Below, in pieces: positions 1-13,200 of a stretch of DNA of 64,000 bases. The stretch comes from Anodontia alba (lineage: Eukaryota > Mollusca > Bivalvia > Lucinida > Lucinidae). The stretch's first letter is position 1; each line of letters begins with the position of its first letter. The notes under the pieces were generated by a model. It saw only the letters and a program-made list of their open reading frames with translations. It did no database searches and was not told the origin of the DNA. The DNA is taken from NCBI GenBank assembly GCA_964016985.1, contig OZ024830.1, positions 76,911,763 through 76,975,762 of the forward strand, written 5' to 3'. A program made the position numbers and the translations under genes.

Positions 1-170
1 AAACTCCACACTGGCAAGCGGAATCGGCCACGGTATTCTTCCTAAAAAGATGGGAGTACAGCGAGCTACATTTCATTCGCATTCTTAAATGCAGTATCTA
101 GCCTTTTCGTGAGCCGGTATTATAATATTTGGGGCAATCTTTTTGACGTTTATTTTACTACACTGCAGCT

Positions 171-430
171 TGTGTTAATGCCGTGTGGCAGCGGTAGAAT
201 TTTCTCCGTACATCACTACATTGCAGATTATATTTCATTTCCTTTGGAATCATTGGGCCATTGTGGTATATTTAAAAATGGACTTCTGCTCATGTATATG
301 CTAGAGGGCGTAAGCAGTGTTGCAAACTTCATTACTGCTTATGAAGAGTCTGAATAAAACCGAGACTCCCGTTTTCTTATCCGTAGTGTGTTCTTTGTTT
401 CCAAAGGCAATCTTTTTGACATTTATTTTA
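171..430 (+). repeat. Interspersed repeat, 'CCGTGTGGCAGCGG' family
   Basis: This sequence recurs inverted at 40386-40625, and in part at 40650-40775 (inverted), 40905-41010, 41795-41970 and 47325-47500. Shared blocks are GCTAGAGGGCGTAAGCAG, ACTGCTTATG and the tail TTTCCAAAGGCAATC. Termini are not clear. The short ORF inside it is not a gene. The first 170 bases of the window show nothing I recognise. Confidence 0.6.
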
Positions 431-658
431 ATATGTTTCTGTTCAACCGAAATTTAAATAACATGATCTAGGTAGCTTGTTTAGTGTCGTCCGACAAGTT
501 ATTCCATGCTCGAACTGTTGACGAACTGAAAGAGTTATATGACAGGTTCGTTTTAACGTGGATAGTTTGGATGTCGTTTGACTTTCGAAGGTTATATCTA
601 GTAGTCTGCTGTATCAGAGGAGGAGCAAGATAACTGGGAGCAAGTCTTCTCTTTCGAC

Positions 659-943
659 CATCACGAAAACACGCCTATATAATTTTGACCCCCTCAAACC
701 CCACTTTTATGTAGTAAAACTGGGGTTTACAGGGGTATACACTATTTTTCTTATTTCTGCTCTAAAACATAGATTGCGGGTACTCGTTAGAACCGCCTCG
801 CCGAGGCGGTTCTAACGAGTACTCACGATCTATATTTTGAGCAGAAATATGAAAAATATTAGAATTTTTTATCTGAAATTTTTCATTTTTTGGTTGTTAA
901 TTTTTCAGTATATTTGAGTAGGCATACTCGTATTTTCGTAATG
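659..943 (+). mobile_element. MITE family 1, copy A, with central palindrome
   Basis: Inverted ends (CATCACGAAAACACGCCTAT left; complement of AGGCAT..TTTTCGTAATG right) enclose about 285 bp. The centre is a near-perfect palindrome of roughly 80 bp around GCCTCG/CGAGGC. Other copies: 3069-3346, 4945-4997 plus 13424-13654 (split), 38691-38965, 46921-47043 (half), 48804-49061, 61855-62111. There is no coding capacity, as for a non-autonomous DNA element. Confidence 0.75.
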
Positions 944-1530
944 TAACTCTGAACTTCAGTGTTCGCATTAGGTTCGGTCATACCTAGGCTTTCGATGCGA
1001 TTTCTAGGATATGATTGGACCATGTGCAGTACTTTGATAATGAGACCAAGTTGTTTATGGCTATCTTTTTCGGGCTACATTATATCATTCATGGATAACG
1101 GTGGATGCTGTGGAGGAAGTAGTTTTCGAGAGAGAACGATTAAGGACATTTATCTAATTGACTTTTACCAAAACTGTTCACATTAAAGCCCCAGGGTAAA
1201 AAATGACCCCGCCTCAGGGTCACTTGTTTTACATAGAGTCATATGGGGAAAAAACTTTAAAAGTCTTGTGTGAAACTATAAGGCACAAGGCCTTTGATGT
1301 TTGAATGCCATTTTATCAAAGCCATATTTTATATAAAACTTCTGTTTTATATAATTTAATTAAAGCTAAATTCCATAACAAGTTAATGGAGGATCCAGAA
1401 ACCAAAGGGTTTTTTTTTTGTTGTTGTTGTTGGTTTTTATTTTTTTGTTGTTTTTTTTCCAACTGTACCGGCTACCATACCCATATGTTTTATTCGTTAA
1501 AAATGTTACCATAAGCTTGCTCAGAACAAA
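944..1530. other. No gene recognised
   Basis: AT-rich sequence with a poly-T/GTT stretch near 1410-1460. A short block around 1200-1240 (GGGTCACTTGTTTTACATAG) has the look of another interspersed repeat. I see no exon with credible splice sites and conserved content. Confidence 0.4.
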
Positions 1531-1847
1531 TACAGTCGACTCTCGTTATCTCGAAGTCCAAGGGACTATCTGGACTACTTCGAGATATCCGTACCTCGAC
1601 ATATCAGATTTGCTGAATTGAGGAAATAAATCGAATAACCACTTTTAACAAATGAATATGTAATTTGACTCTTGAAGTTAAAAAATATATTGAAAATATT
1701 GTGGAAAAGAGGAGAAATTGCTCCTCTTTTCCATAATATTTTGATACCTGTTGTTAGATTTTCATGTTTGAACAGGGACCAGATTTTCACTTCGAGATAA
1801 GCGGTTATTCGAGATAAGCGAGGTCGAGATAACTGGAGTCGACTGTA
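1531..1847. mobile_element. MITE with ACAGTCGACTC termini (Tigger/pogo-like ends)
   Basis: The left end ACAGTCGACTCTCGTTATCT is mirrored by GAGATAACTGGAGTCGACTGT at the right end. The interior contains a hairpin at about 1696-1741 (GGAAAAGAGGAG / CTCCTCTTTTCC). The ends resemble those of mollusc pogo-type MITEs, from memory. Confidence 0.65.
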
Positions 1848-2159
1848 GTCTCAGGTAAGCTACAGGATCATTGGTCCTCTGGTTTGGATTTACTGTGCTG
1901 TTTCACTGATGAGGATCTACACGGACCGAACACATACCGTATTCGACTTAATTATTGCACTGTGCCCGGACTTTTTTCAAACTTACTGGGAAAATGAGGT
2001 ACACTATCTTCAAATCAGGACACACTTAAAAGTAATATGAGCAAAGGACTTCATAAGGGATGTATTTAATGATGCTTTGTAATTCTTAACTGCTTCAGAA
2101 ATAAGGGCAAAGTTTCGATTGTGTAAAACGAGTAGTTGTGTCTACTACGGCGGTTCCTT

Positions 2160-2760
2160 TCAGGGGCGGATAAAGAGGGGGTTTGGGCGTTTCAGTCGGA
2201 TCCCTTTGACGCTTAAATTTCATTTTCATGGGAAATGTTTGATAAATCTGATAAATTTAGGATTCCGCATTTACCCTAAATATTCATACCTACTCTTCAA
2301 CAAGTCCATTTTATTACCTGTGAGTGTGTGTAAAATTGCTGGGTGGGTGGCAAACAGTGTAGACTCTGATCAGATGCGTCTGATCTGGGTCTGTACTGTT
2401 TTCCCAGGCCTGTCCGCCCGGATACGTAGTAAGTATGGCAATTTGATCAAATCGAGCCTCCCTCAGAAATCATCCTGGATCCGTCGCTGCCTCTGTTGCA
2501 GTTCTTTCTTTTCTTTCTTTATTTCTTTTTGAGTTTATATGACGGATATGGCAACTGTGGCGTTCTGTCTTGTCTTTTTTCCTCATTTCTTTTTCTGTCA
2601 GTGCCTCGGGAGGCCTGTACCTCGTGAGTATTGCCATTCCTGGGTAACTTCTTTATATTTCTTTATTCGGCGGCAATTATTATTGAACGATCCTTATAGT
2701 ACATTTCAGTACTTTCCTTACAGTGCTGGAGACGATAGCTGACGAAACGCCAGACTAAGT
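2160..2760. repeat. Interspersed repeats, incl. GTGCC..GGGAAGG..GATTGTGGCATTTCC-like family
   Basis: Around 2160-2240, the stretch including TTCATTTTCATGGGAAA recurs inverted near 61540-61620. The 2500-2760 part (TTCTTTC..., GTGCCTCGGGAGGCCTGTACC) belongs to a family also seen at 31640-31800, 38417-38670, 39750-39870, 42270-42480, 45740-45920, 46660-46930 and 49225-49495. Ends are not resolved. Confidence 0.45.
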
Positions 2761-3068
2761 TCATTCTTAAACTACAAATTCATGGGACTGGGTTAAATTT
2801 GGTAAATAATCATTTTTCACCGTAAAGATAATTTCTTTATGATTTTTTGCACCGTTCTAGATAAGAGTGGATATCAGGTATATATAACTATTTTTCTTGT
2901 TTCTCAACGAAAACGTATGTTGTGGATACTCTTTAGAAGCGCCTCAGCAAGGCGCTACTTCTTCTGAATACCCATAACGTGTTTTTTTCTTTTTTTTTTT
3001 TCTTTTTTTTTTGTGGAGAAATAAGAAAAAAATCAATACATTTTGGTTGAAAAAGCGCTTTATCTGGA

Positions 3069-3346
3069 CATCACGAAAACATGCCTATATAATTTTGACC
3101 CTCGTAAACCCCACTTTTATACAGTAAAACAGGGGTTTACAGGAGTATACATTATTTTTCTTATTTCTGCTGAAAAACATATATTGTGGGTACTCGTTAA
3201 AACCGCCTCGAAGAAGCGGTCTAACGAGTACCCACAATCTATGTTTTGAGCAGAAATATGAAAAATATTGGAGTTTTTTATCTGAAAATTTTCAGTTTTT
3301 GGTGGTAAAATTTTCAGTATATTTGAAAAGGCGTGTTTTCGTAATG
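3069..3346 (+). mobile_element. MITE family 1, copy B
   Basis: The ends CATCACGAAAACATGCCTAT and ..GCGTGTTTTCGTAATG match copy A. The central palindrome is slightly broken (CTCGAAGAAGCGG). A related, more degenerate palindromic core lies just upstream at 2905-2985. Confidence 0.75.
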
Positions 3347-3384
3347 AGCTATGCATTTTGTTCGTTTTCCCGCCAACAAAGACC

Positions 3385-3487
3385 CTCCTGAATATGAGTC
3401 TTTTCTAAAAGGAAAGAATTTGCTTTCCTTTCATTTGCTTTCCTTGGGAGCAAATTCTTTCCTTTTATAGAAGACACCTTTTCAGAA
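3385..3487. mobile_element. MITE family 4 fragment (AAAGAATTTGCTCCC hairpin)
   Basis: The arms TCTAAAAGGAAAGAATTTGC and GAGCAAATTCTTTCCTTTTA form a hairpin. Related copies: 23396-23592, 25540-25760, 29395-29605, 33445-33640, 35755-35900, 36020-36175, 38285-38400. Confidence 0.55.
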
Positions 3488-3517
3488 AGCGCTTAGTTAG
3501 CAGACATGAAATCACAA

Positions 3518-3800
3518 AAGGGATAGCTCAGTTGGTACCAAGGTTGGTCTCACGACTAGCTGTTCACCTCTGTCGCGTAGGTTCGAGTCCAGCTGCATGG
3601 GGACATAAGGATGCGGCTATGTGTGAACGGATGGCAGTTCTCTCCCAGTTGCTATGGTTTCACAGAGGGTATTTCCGAGCCCCGATACAAGTGGGAAGGA
3701 ACTACCCTTTTCCCCACCACTGAACTGTCCTCTTAGGTTATAATCAGATGTGACTGTCTCGGAGTATATGGTAGAAAAAAATAACCTTGCAAACAATGGA
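3518..3800 (+). mobile_element. tRNA-derived SINE
   Basis: The 5' head carries an A-box (TAGCTCAGTTGG, 3524-3535) and a B-box (GGTTCGAGTCC, 3580-3590) of a polymerase III promoter. The box spacing and lack of an acceptor-stem match rule out a functional tRNA. The body runs on to about 3800; the 3' end is not sharp. Confidence 0.6.
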
Positions 3801-3834
3801 TGAAAATCTACGTGTACCAAGTGAAACTAATCCA

Positions 3835-4054
3835 TTAAACCCATTCTGTCTTGAGACCACAAAAAGGGAACTGACTTATTGGTAAACAGTACAAATACAG
3901 ATCCGACGCCACAGAGTCTCTACTGTTTTTAAATAGCGAGTTTAGCCATTTTTCTCTAGGAATATCTAAATCACATAGCCTGACATACATAATAATGAGA
4001 TTCGACTCTTCTAATAAATAGCGTTGGGAGTTAAATTTGACTAAAATGGGTTAA
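3835..4054. mobile_element. MITE family 10 (TTAAACCCATT / AATGGGTTAA ends)
   Basis: Inverted TTAAxCCCATT ends about 220 bp apart. Better copies are at 37034-37262 and 56474-56701. All share a block with GGAATATCTAxAxxxxATAGCCTGACATAC. It ends 43 nt before the acceptor of the GalT exon at 4097. Confidence 0.65.
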
Positions 4055-4096
4055 AACTTGTAGATGTTGCCTTCAGTCTAAGCTATTATTTTTCAG

Positions 4097-4284
4097 GCGC
4101 GTCCAACAACATTCAACCGGGGTCTGCTGGCGAATATGGGCTTTCTGACGGCACAAAGTACAGGTCTTTACAACTGTTACGTCATACATGACGTAGATCT
4201 TTTGCCCCTGGATGACAGAAATACGTACAACTGCTCCGACCAGTTTCTTCACATGTCAGTAACGAATAGCAAGTATAAGACTGG
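4097..4284 (+). CDS. Beta4-GalT exon with the DVD motif (188 nt)
   Basis: The acceptor is a T-rich tract ending TTTTTCAG at 4096; the donor is GG|GTACGC after 4284. The frame starts at base 1 with GCG and ends with 2 nt over. It encodes FNRGLLANMGFL, then CYVIHDVDLLPLDDRNTY, a conserved Cys (NCSDQ) and a ...SVTNSKYKTG end. DVD is the metal-binding motif of the family, and FNR..L.N.G is the usual lead-in. From memory, 188 nt is also the length of the equivalent vertebrate B4GALT exon, and the boundary falls at the same place. The reading frame stays open past the donor, but after TGYAEYF it loses similarity, so the donor is preferred. Confidence 0.88.
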
Positions 4285-7200
4285 GTACGCCGAATACTTT
4301 ACCATATCAAACATATTTCCCTTAATCTTATGGGCATCTTATGAGTCGCAACGCCAGAATACGTACCGGTACCTTCTAACATGTGCGCCAAAAGAAGATT
4401 CAAATCAGCCCGAGCACTCTGCGCGGTCTGATCAGAATCTTCGTTGTCCGCGTGAAGAAACTTTCCTTGACTATCTAAAATCCGCCCAGTGATTATTGTT
4501 ATTTGATTATTCGCTGGGCGCACATGTCCGAAGATACGTTTTCTGATGTTGACCTTCGTTTCCTAAATTTTGAACAATAGATTCTTAACCCTTCTCATGC
4601 TGAACCCGGATATATCCTGCTTTTTCAAACAGAGTAGATCTAACCAGTTCTAAGCCAACTGATCTGGATCTCCACTGTTTGCCATTAGGTATGTTAATTT
4701 ATAGCAACAATCCAGATCAAGCAATCTGATTGGCTGAAAATTAGAAGTCGGGAGTAGCATCTTAATTTATTCAGCAGGACAAGGGTTAAAGAAGACACCA
4801 ATGAGCATTTCTACTGCAAAAATCCAAAATAACCAAGTGGCAAGTTTTCCAAGTTTCACTGGTTTTGGCCCAGTAGGTGTTATCAGTGGCCCTAATATAT
4901 TTTCTAAAATCCCTGATTAGGTTCAATTATCATAAACAATAAATCATCATGAAAACACGCCTATATAGTTTTGACCCCCTTAAACCCCACTTTTTTTAGG
5001 TCACCTGAGCCGAAGGCTCAAGGTGAGGTATTGTGATCACTCACCGTCCGTCGTCGTCGTCGGCGTCGTCGTCGTCGTCCGTCCGTCCACAATCTTTAAA
5101 CAACATCTTCTCCTAAACCACTGATTGGAATTTAACCAAACTTCACAGGAATGATCCTTGGTTGGTCCTCTTTCAAAGTTGTTCAAATGGTTCCGGTCCA
5201 TTCATATCTAGGTCACAGGAGCTAAAAATAGATTTTTTAACTAAAAACTTAAAAAAATCTTCTTGTCAGAAACCACTGGACCGATTTCCATATAATTCTG
5301 CAGAAATGTTCCTTTGGTGACCCTCTACCAAGATTGTTCAAGCCATTTGGATTATTCAAAAAACATGGCTGCCAGGGGGCAGGGCTTATTTTCCCTATAT
5401 ATGTATATAGAAAACTTTAAAAATCTGCTTGTCAGAAACCACTAAACCGATTTCATTATAATTTTGCAGAAATGTTCCTTTGGTAATCCTCTATCAAGAT
5501 TGTTCAGGCCATTTGGATTCGTCAAAAAATATGGCCGCCAGGGGCGGGGTTTATTTTCCCTATATATCTATATAGAAAACTTAAAAAATCTTCTTGTCAG
5601 AAACCACTGGACCGATTTCATTATAATTTTGCAGAAATGTTCCTTTGGTAATCCTCTATCAAGATTGTTCAGGCCATTTGGATTCGTCAAAAAATATGGC
5701 CGCCAGGGGGCGGGGCTTATTTTCCCTATATATCTATATAGAAAACTTAAAAAATCTTCTTGTCAGAAACCACTGGACCGATTTCCATATAATTTTGCAG
5801 AAATGTTCCTTTGGTAATCCTCTACCAAGATTGTTCAAGCTATTTGGATTCGTTAAAACAACATGGACGCCAGGGGGCGGGGCTTATTTTCCCTATATAT
5901 CTATATACAAAACTTTAAAAATTTTCTTGTCAGAAACCAATGGACCAATTTCAATATAATTTTGCAAAAATGTTCCTTTGGTGATCCTCTACCAAGATTG
6001 TTCAAACCATTTGGATTCGTCAAAAAACATAGCCGCCAGGGGTCGGGGCTTATTTTCCCTATATATCTATATAGAAAACTTAAAAAATCTTCTTGTCAGA
6101 AACCACTAGACCGATTTCCATAAAATTTTGCATAAATGTTCCTTTGGTGATCCTCTACCAAGATTGTTCAAGCCATTTGGATTCGTCAGAAAACATGGCC
6201 GCCAGGGGGCGGGGCTTATTTTCCCTATATATCTATATAGAAAACTTAAAAAATCTTCTTGTCAGAAACCACAGAACCGATTTCCATATTATTTTGCAGA
6301 AATGTTCCTTTGGTGATCCTCTATCAAGTTTATTCAAGCCATTTGGATTCGTCAAAAAACATGGCCGCCAGGGGGCGGGGCTTATTTTCCCTATATATCT
6401 ATATAGAAAACTTAAAAAATCTTCTTGTCAGAAACCACAGAACCGATTTCCATATTATTTTGCAGAATTGATCCTTACGTAATCAACCAAGTTGTTCAAG
6501 CCATTAGGATTTGTCAAAAAACATGGCCGACGGGGGCGGGGCTTATTTTCCCTATATACCTATATAGAAAACTTAAAAAAATCTTCTTGTCAGAAACCAC
6601 TGGACCGATTTCCATATAATTTTGCAGAAATGTTCCTTTGGTGATCCTCTACCAAGATTGTTCAAGCCATTTGGATTCGTCAAAAGACATGGCCGCCAGG
6701 GGGCGGGGCTTCTTTTCCCTATATATCTATATAGAAAACTTATAAAATCTTCTTTTCAGAAACCACTGAACCGATTTCCATATAATTTTGCAGAAATGTT
6801 TCTTTGGTGATCCTCTACCAAGATTGTTCAAGCCATTTGGATTCGTCAAAAAACATGGCCGCCAGCGGGCGGGGCTTATTTTCCCTATATATCTATATAT
6901 TGAAAACTTAAAAAATCTTCTTGTCAGAAACCACTGAACAGATTTCCATAGAATTTTGCATAAATGTTCCTTTGGTGATTTTATACCAAGATTGTTCAAG
7001 CCATTTGGATTTGTCGAAAAACATGGCCGCCTAGGGGCAGGGCTTATTTTCCCTATATATCTTTATAGAAAACTTGAAACATCTTTTTGTCAGAAACCAC
7101 TGGACCTTTTTAATTATAACTTGGCAAAATTTTTTTCTTGGTGACCCTCTACCAAAATTGTTCAAGTAATCGTGATTCATCAAAAAACATGGCTGCTAGG

Positions 7201-10200
7201 TGTGGAGCTTATTTTCCCTTTATATCTATATAGAAAACTTGAAAAAATCTTCTTGTCAGAAACCACTGAACCGATTTCAATATAACTTGGCAGAAATGTT
7301 TCCTTGGTGACCCTTTACCAAGATTGTTCAAGCTGTCATGGTTTGTCAAAAAACATGGCTGCTAGGGGGCGGGGCTTATTTTCCCTATATATCTATATAA
7401 AACAATTTAAAATTCTTCTCGTAAGAAACCGTTGGACCGAGTTCAATGTAACTTGGCAGGAATGTTGCTTTGGTGACCCTCTACCAAGATTGTTCAAGCC
7501 TTCATGATAAGTAAAAAAACATGGCCCCCAGGGGGCGGGGCTTATTTTCCGTATACATCTGTATGGAAAACATTAAAATTCTTCTTGTCAAATACCTCCT
7601 GACAGATTTCAATAATGCTTTGGTGACCCTCTACCAAGAATGTTCAAGCAATCCTGATTTGTCAAAAACATGGCTGCTGGGGTGGGGGGGGGGGGTGGGG
7701 AAGGGGGGGAGTGGGGACAGGGCTATAAAATTTAAACATAAATCTTAGAGCAGTGAACTTGGCTGAAACTTCAACAGTAAGTATGCAAATCTGTTTGCTC
7801 ATGTGAGCGATATAGGACCATCATGGTCCTCTAGTATTCAGTATTCATGACTAAGTTGGCTGTCTGTCATTCAGTCTTGTTGTAAACAATGGAACTTTAT
7901 TTCGGCGGTTCAGTGTTTGATCTTGGTGTGCGCTAATTGGAGAGATATTTTTACCAAGCATGTTGAATGCAATTTTGAAAACACTAAGCGCACTGTGCGG
8001 TAAATGGGTCGAATACGGTATTGTTCAGTTGGACAGACAAATGTAATCATAAGATACCCTTACATGACCCAAATAAGACTCACAATTCCCCCTAACTTCT
8101 TTCTTACTAGTTGATGGAACCTAAACAGAACGAATAATCAACAGCTAGAGTGGTTAACTTGTTTGAGAATCCATGTTTCTGTCTCCTCAATCTTCTTAAG
8201 AAGTCTTTATTACCAATTTCAGAGCATCCGATCTCTATTTGAAAATGTGAGTGCAGAATAGCAATTCTAAAATATTAATGTATATGTATAGATGCTCGAA
8301 TTTCTTGTTCATAACCACCAAAACATAAAAGGAAAATCTGATGAGGTTTTGCCAATCCCAACTATATTTTTAGTTACAATAAAATGCCTTGAAAATTCTT
8401 CATTCAGAGGTCATAAGGAGAATAGTAAAAACAGTTAAGTGAGTTTGTTGTCTTTTGGCGGTCAGTAAAGAAGCTTTCAATCTCAGTTTTTTTTTATAAA
8501 GTTTGATTAAGAAAGCTTTTAAATAAGACAGCATAATTCTATAGATGAAACATTTAATTGTCAAAACGAAAGGTACCAAATAAGAGGAAGTTATCTGCCA
8601 TTTTAATATGTGACATACTATTAGAGTTTTAGCAAAGTTTCATTTAAATACCTGTGTTGATTCAGAGAATGGCAAGGTTAACATATGCATTAAACATTTT
8701 GGTCTGGGTGTCCTAGTGTTTAGTGATCTCAACTTATAAGACGTGTCATTGGTTTGAATCTCGTTTGGGTTGGGAATGTTTCCCATCATTAATACACATT
8801 CTCCTGCAATCTCCTGACTAGTCTTGTTTCTTCTAGTGAAATTAATTGTTTACATATTTATCTGTTATTAAGGAGTGCTGATACTTGTAGTATCTGGATA
8901 CATATAGTTGGACAGGCAGATGTAATCCTAAGATCCCCTTACATGACCCAAATAAGATTCACTGTTCTCCCTAACTACAAGTACTTTCTTACTAGTTGAT
9001 GGAACCTAAATAGAATGAATAATCAACAGAAAGGGTGGTTAACTTGATGTAGAATCCAAGTTTCTGTCTCCTCGATCTTAAGAAGTCTTTATTATCAATT
9101 TCAGAGCATCCTATCTCTATTTGAAACTGTGAGTGCAGAATAGCAATTTTTTTCAGTCTAGAATATTTGTGTATATGTATAGATGCTATCACAAAGAGGG
9201 GACTTTCCAGTTTCTGTCCTTCCATATGTCTATAAAATATTTCTTGTTGTTGCCAAGACCACTGATGTGATTTTTTTTCAAAACTTGTTTGGGATGTTCC
9301 CCTACCCAAATGAAAAACAGGCAATGGAGAAATATGCTTTAACAAACTATAAATGCTACATACGAACATATATTCGGTTAAGTACAATTAAGCATATATT
9401 TTCACATGCAAATGAGTTAACCATCTTCTTGAATAAACTATATCCAATACCCTGAAATGATATGCAAACACTATGCTTTAACAAACTATATCTAAACACT
9501 GAATTGTTATGCAAATGCTAGGCTTTAAAAAAAAAAACTATGTTCAATGCACTGAAAAGATATGCAAACACTACAGTATGTTTTTAAAAAACTTTGACCA
9601 ATATCACTCTCTTTGCTAATTCAGCAGACAGCAAGTTGATGACATTTTTCTTATTTTTCCCAGAAAACAGGATTTGGCAGTTCATGCAAATTGTCTTCAC
9701 TGTATATGTGCAGAAAAGCACTTCACTATACCATTACATTATAAACATAAAATGACCCATACTTTATAGAAGCTGGGCATGTATTTTTAGCTCACCTGAG
9801 CCGAAGGCTCAAGGTGAGGTATTGTGATCACTCACCGTCCGCCGTCGTCGTCGTCGGCGTCGTCGTCGTCCGTCCGTCCGTCCACAATTTTTAAACAACA
9901 TCTCCTCCTAAACCACTGATTGCAATTTGACCAAACTTCATAGGAATGATGCTTGGTTGGTCCTCTTTCAAAGTTGTTCAAATGGTTCCGGTCCATTGCA
10001 TATCTAGGTCACAGGAGCTAAAACTAGATTTTTAAACTAAAAACTTCAAAAAATCTTCTTGTCAGAAACCACTGGCTGCAGAAATGTTCCTTTGGTGATC
10101 CTCTACCAAGATTGTTCAAGCCATTTGGATTCGTCAAAAAAACGTGACCGCCAGGGGGCGGGGCTTATTTTCCCTATATATCCATATAGAAAACTTTTAA

Positions 10201-13200
10201 AATCTTCTTGTCAGAAACCACTGGCTGCAGAAATGTATCTTTGGTGATCCTCTACCAAGATTGTTCAAGCCATTTGGAATCGTCAAAAAACATGACCGCC
10301 AGTGGGCGGGGCTTATTTTTCCTATATATCTATATAGAAAAATTTAAAAATTTTCTTGTCAGAAACCACCGGACCGATTTCAATATAATTTTGCAAAAAT
10401 GTTTCTTTGGTGATCCTCTACCAAGATTGTTCAAGCCATTTGGATTTGTCAAAAACATGGCCGCCAGGGGGCGGGGCTTATATTCCATATATACCTATAT
10501 ATAAAACTTTAAAAATCTTCTTGTCAGCAACCACTGGACCGATTTCAATATAATTTTGCTGAAATGTTCCTTTGGTGATCCTCTACCAAGATTGTTCAAG
10601 CCATTTGGATTCGTCAAAGAACATGGCCGCTAGGTAGCTGGGGCTTATTTTCCCTATATATCTATATAGAAAACTTTAAAAATCTTCTTGTTAGAAACCA
10701 CTGGACCGATTTCAATAAAATTTTGCAGAAATGTTTCTTTGGTGATCCTCTACCAAGATTGTTCAATAGATTTAGATTCGTCAAAAAATATGGCCGCCAG
10801 GGGGCGGGGCTTATTTTCCCTATATATCTATATAGAAAACTTTAAAAATCTTCTTGTCAGAAACCACTGGACCGATTTAAACATAATTTTGCAGAATTGT
10901 TCCTTTGGTAGTCCTCTTAAAACTTTGTTCAAGCCATTTGGAGTCGTCAAAAAACATGGCCGCCATGGGCGCGGGGCTTATTTTCCCTATATATCTATAT
11001 AGAAAACTTTAAAAATCTTCTTGTCAGAAACCACTGGACCGATTTCGCTATAATTTTGCTGAATTGTTCCTATGGTAATCCTCTACCAGGATTGTTCAAG
11101 CCATTTGGATTCGTCAACAAACTTGGCCGCCAGGGGGGCGGGGCTTATTTTCCCTATATATCTATATAGAAACTTTAAAACTCTTCTTGTCAGAAATCAA
11201 TGGACCAATTTCGCTATAATTTTGCTGAATTGTTCCTTTGGTGATCCTCTACCAAGATTGTTCAAGCCATTTGGATTCGTCAAAAAACATGGCCCGCCAG
11301 GGGGGGGGGGGGGGGGGGGCGGGGCTTACTATATATCTATATAGAAAAATTTAAAAAATCTTCTTGTCAGAAACCACTAGACCGATTGCAATATAATTTT
11401 GCTGAAATGTTCCTTGGGTGATCCTCTACCAAGATTGTTCAAGCCATTTGGATTCGTCAAAACACATGACCGCCAGGGGGCGGGGCTTATTTTCCCTATA
11501 TATCTATATAGAAAACTTTAAAAATCTTCTTGTCAGAAACCACTGGACCGATTTCAATATAATTTTGCAGAAATGTTTCTTTGGTGATCCTCTACCAAGA
11601 TTGTTCAATAGATTTAGATTCGTCAAAAAAACATGGCCGCCAGGGGGCGGGGCTTATTTTTTCTATATATCTATATAAAAAACTTTAAAATTCTTCTTGT
11701 CAGAAACCACTGGACTGATTTCAATATAATTTTGCAGAAATGTTTCTTTGGTGATCCTCTACCAAGATTGTTCAATAGATTTAGATTCGTCAAAAAATAT
11801 GGCCGCCAGGGGGCGGGGCTTATTTTCCCTATATATCTATATAGAAAACTTTAAAAATCTTCTTGTCAGAAACCACTGGACCGATTTAAACATAATTTTG
11901 CAGAATTGTTCCTTTGGTAGTCCTCTTAAAACTTTGTTCAAGCCATTTGGAGTCGTCAAAAAACATGGCCGCCATGGGCGCGGGGCTTATTTTCCCTATA
12001 TATCTATATAGAAAACTTTAAAAATCTTCTTGTCAGAAACCACTGAACCGATTTCTATATAACTTGGCAAAAAAGTTTCCTTGGTGATTCTCTACCAAGA
12101 TTGTTCAAGCTGTCATGGTTTGTCAAAAACCATGGCCACTAGGGACGGGGCTGATTTTCCCTGAATATCAAAATAGAAAATTTTAATGATCTCCTTGTCA
12201 GAAACCACTGGACCGATTTCAGTATAACATTGCAGGAATGTTTCTTTTGTAACCCTCTACCAAGATTGTTCAAGTCGTCATGCTTCATCAAAAAACATGG
12301 CCGCCAGGGGGCGGGGCTTAATTTCCCTATATAGCTATATAGAAAACTTTAAAAATCTTCTTGTCAGAAACCACTGGACTGATTTCATTATAACTTGGCA
12401 GAACTGTTTCCTTGTTTACCTTCTACCAAGATTGTTAAAGTTTTCATGATTCGTCAAAAAACATGGGCGCCAGGGGGCGTGGCTTATTTTCCTTATATAT
12501 CTCTATAGAAAAGTTTAAAAATCTTCTTGTCAGAAACCAATGGATCAATTTCAATATCACTCGGTAGGAATGTTTCTTTGGTGACCCTCCACCAAGATTG
12601 TTTAAGCTGTCATGATTTGTCAAAAACATCGCCGCTAGAGGCGGGGCATATTTTCCCTATATATCTATATAGAGAACTTTTAAAATCTTCTCTTAAGAAA
12701 CCGTTGGATCGAGTTCAATGTAACTTGGCAGGAATGTTGCTTTGGTGACCTTTTACCAAGATTGTTCACGCCCTCATGATACGTCAAAAAATATGGCCGC
12801 CAGGGGGCGGGGCTTATTTTTCGTATATATCTGTATAGAAAACTTTATAATTCTTCTTGTCAGAATCCACCTGACTGATTTCAATATTACTTGGCAGGAA
12901 TGTTGCTTTGGTGATCCTTTACCAAGATTGTTCAAATAATCATGATTCGTCAAAAAACATGGCTGCTAGGGGTGGGGCTTCTTGTCCCCATATATCTAAA
13001 TAGAAAACTTTAAAAATCTTCTTGTCAGAAACCACTGAGCCGATTTCAATATAACTTGGCAAGAATGTTCCCATGATGATCCTCTACCAAGTTTGTTCAA
13101 GCAGTCATGATCTGTCAAAAAACATGGCCGTTAGGGGGTGGGGCTTATTTTCCCTATATAGCTATATAAAACATTTTAAAAATCTTTTTGTCAGAAACCA

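Noticed and set aside
3524..3590. tRNA gene
   Set aside because: Box spacing is long and no cloverleaf closes; the sequence continues as a SINE body.
5464..7507. Many overlapping ORFs with repeated peptides such as KCSFGDPLPRLFKPFGFVKK
   Set aside because: They are readings of the 166-bp tandem repeat; all frames and both strands give similar peptides, and units contain stops and indels.
7815..7835. Canonical Helitron 3' end (hairpin plus CTAG)
   Set aside because: CTAG follows the hairpin in element 1, but element 2 has CTCTTTT at the same place, so the CTRR rule is not supported; a Helitron-like origin stays a hypothesis.
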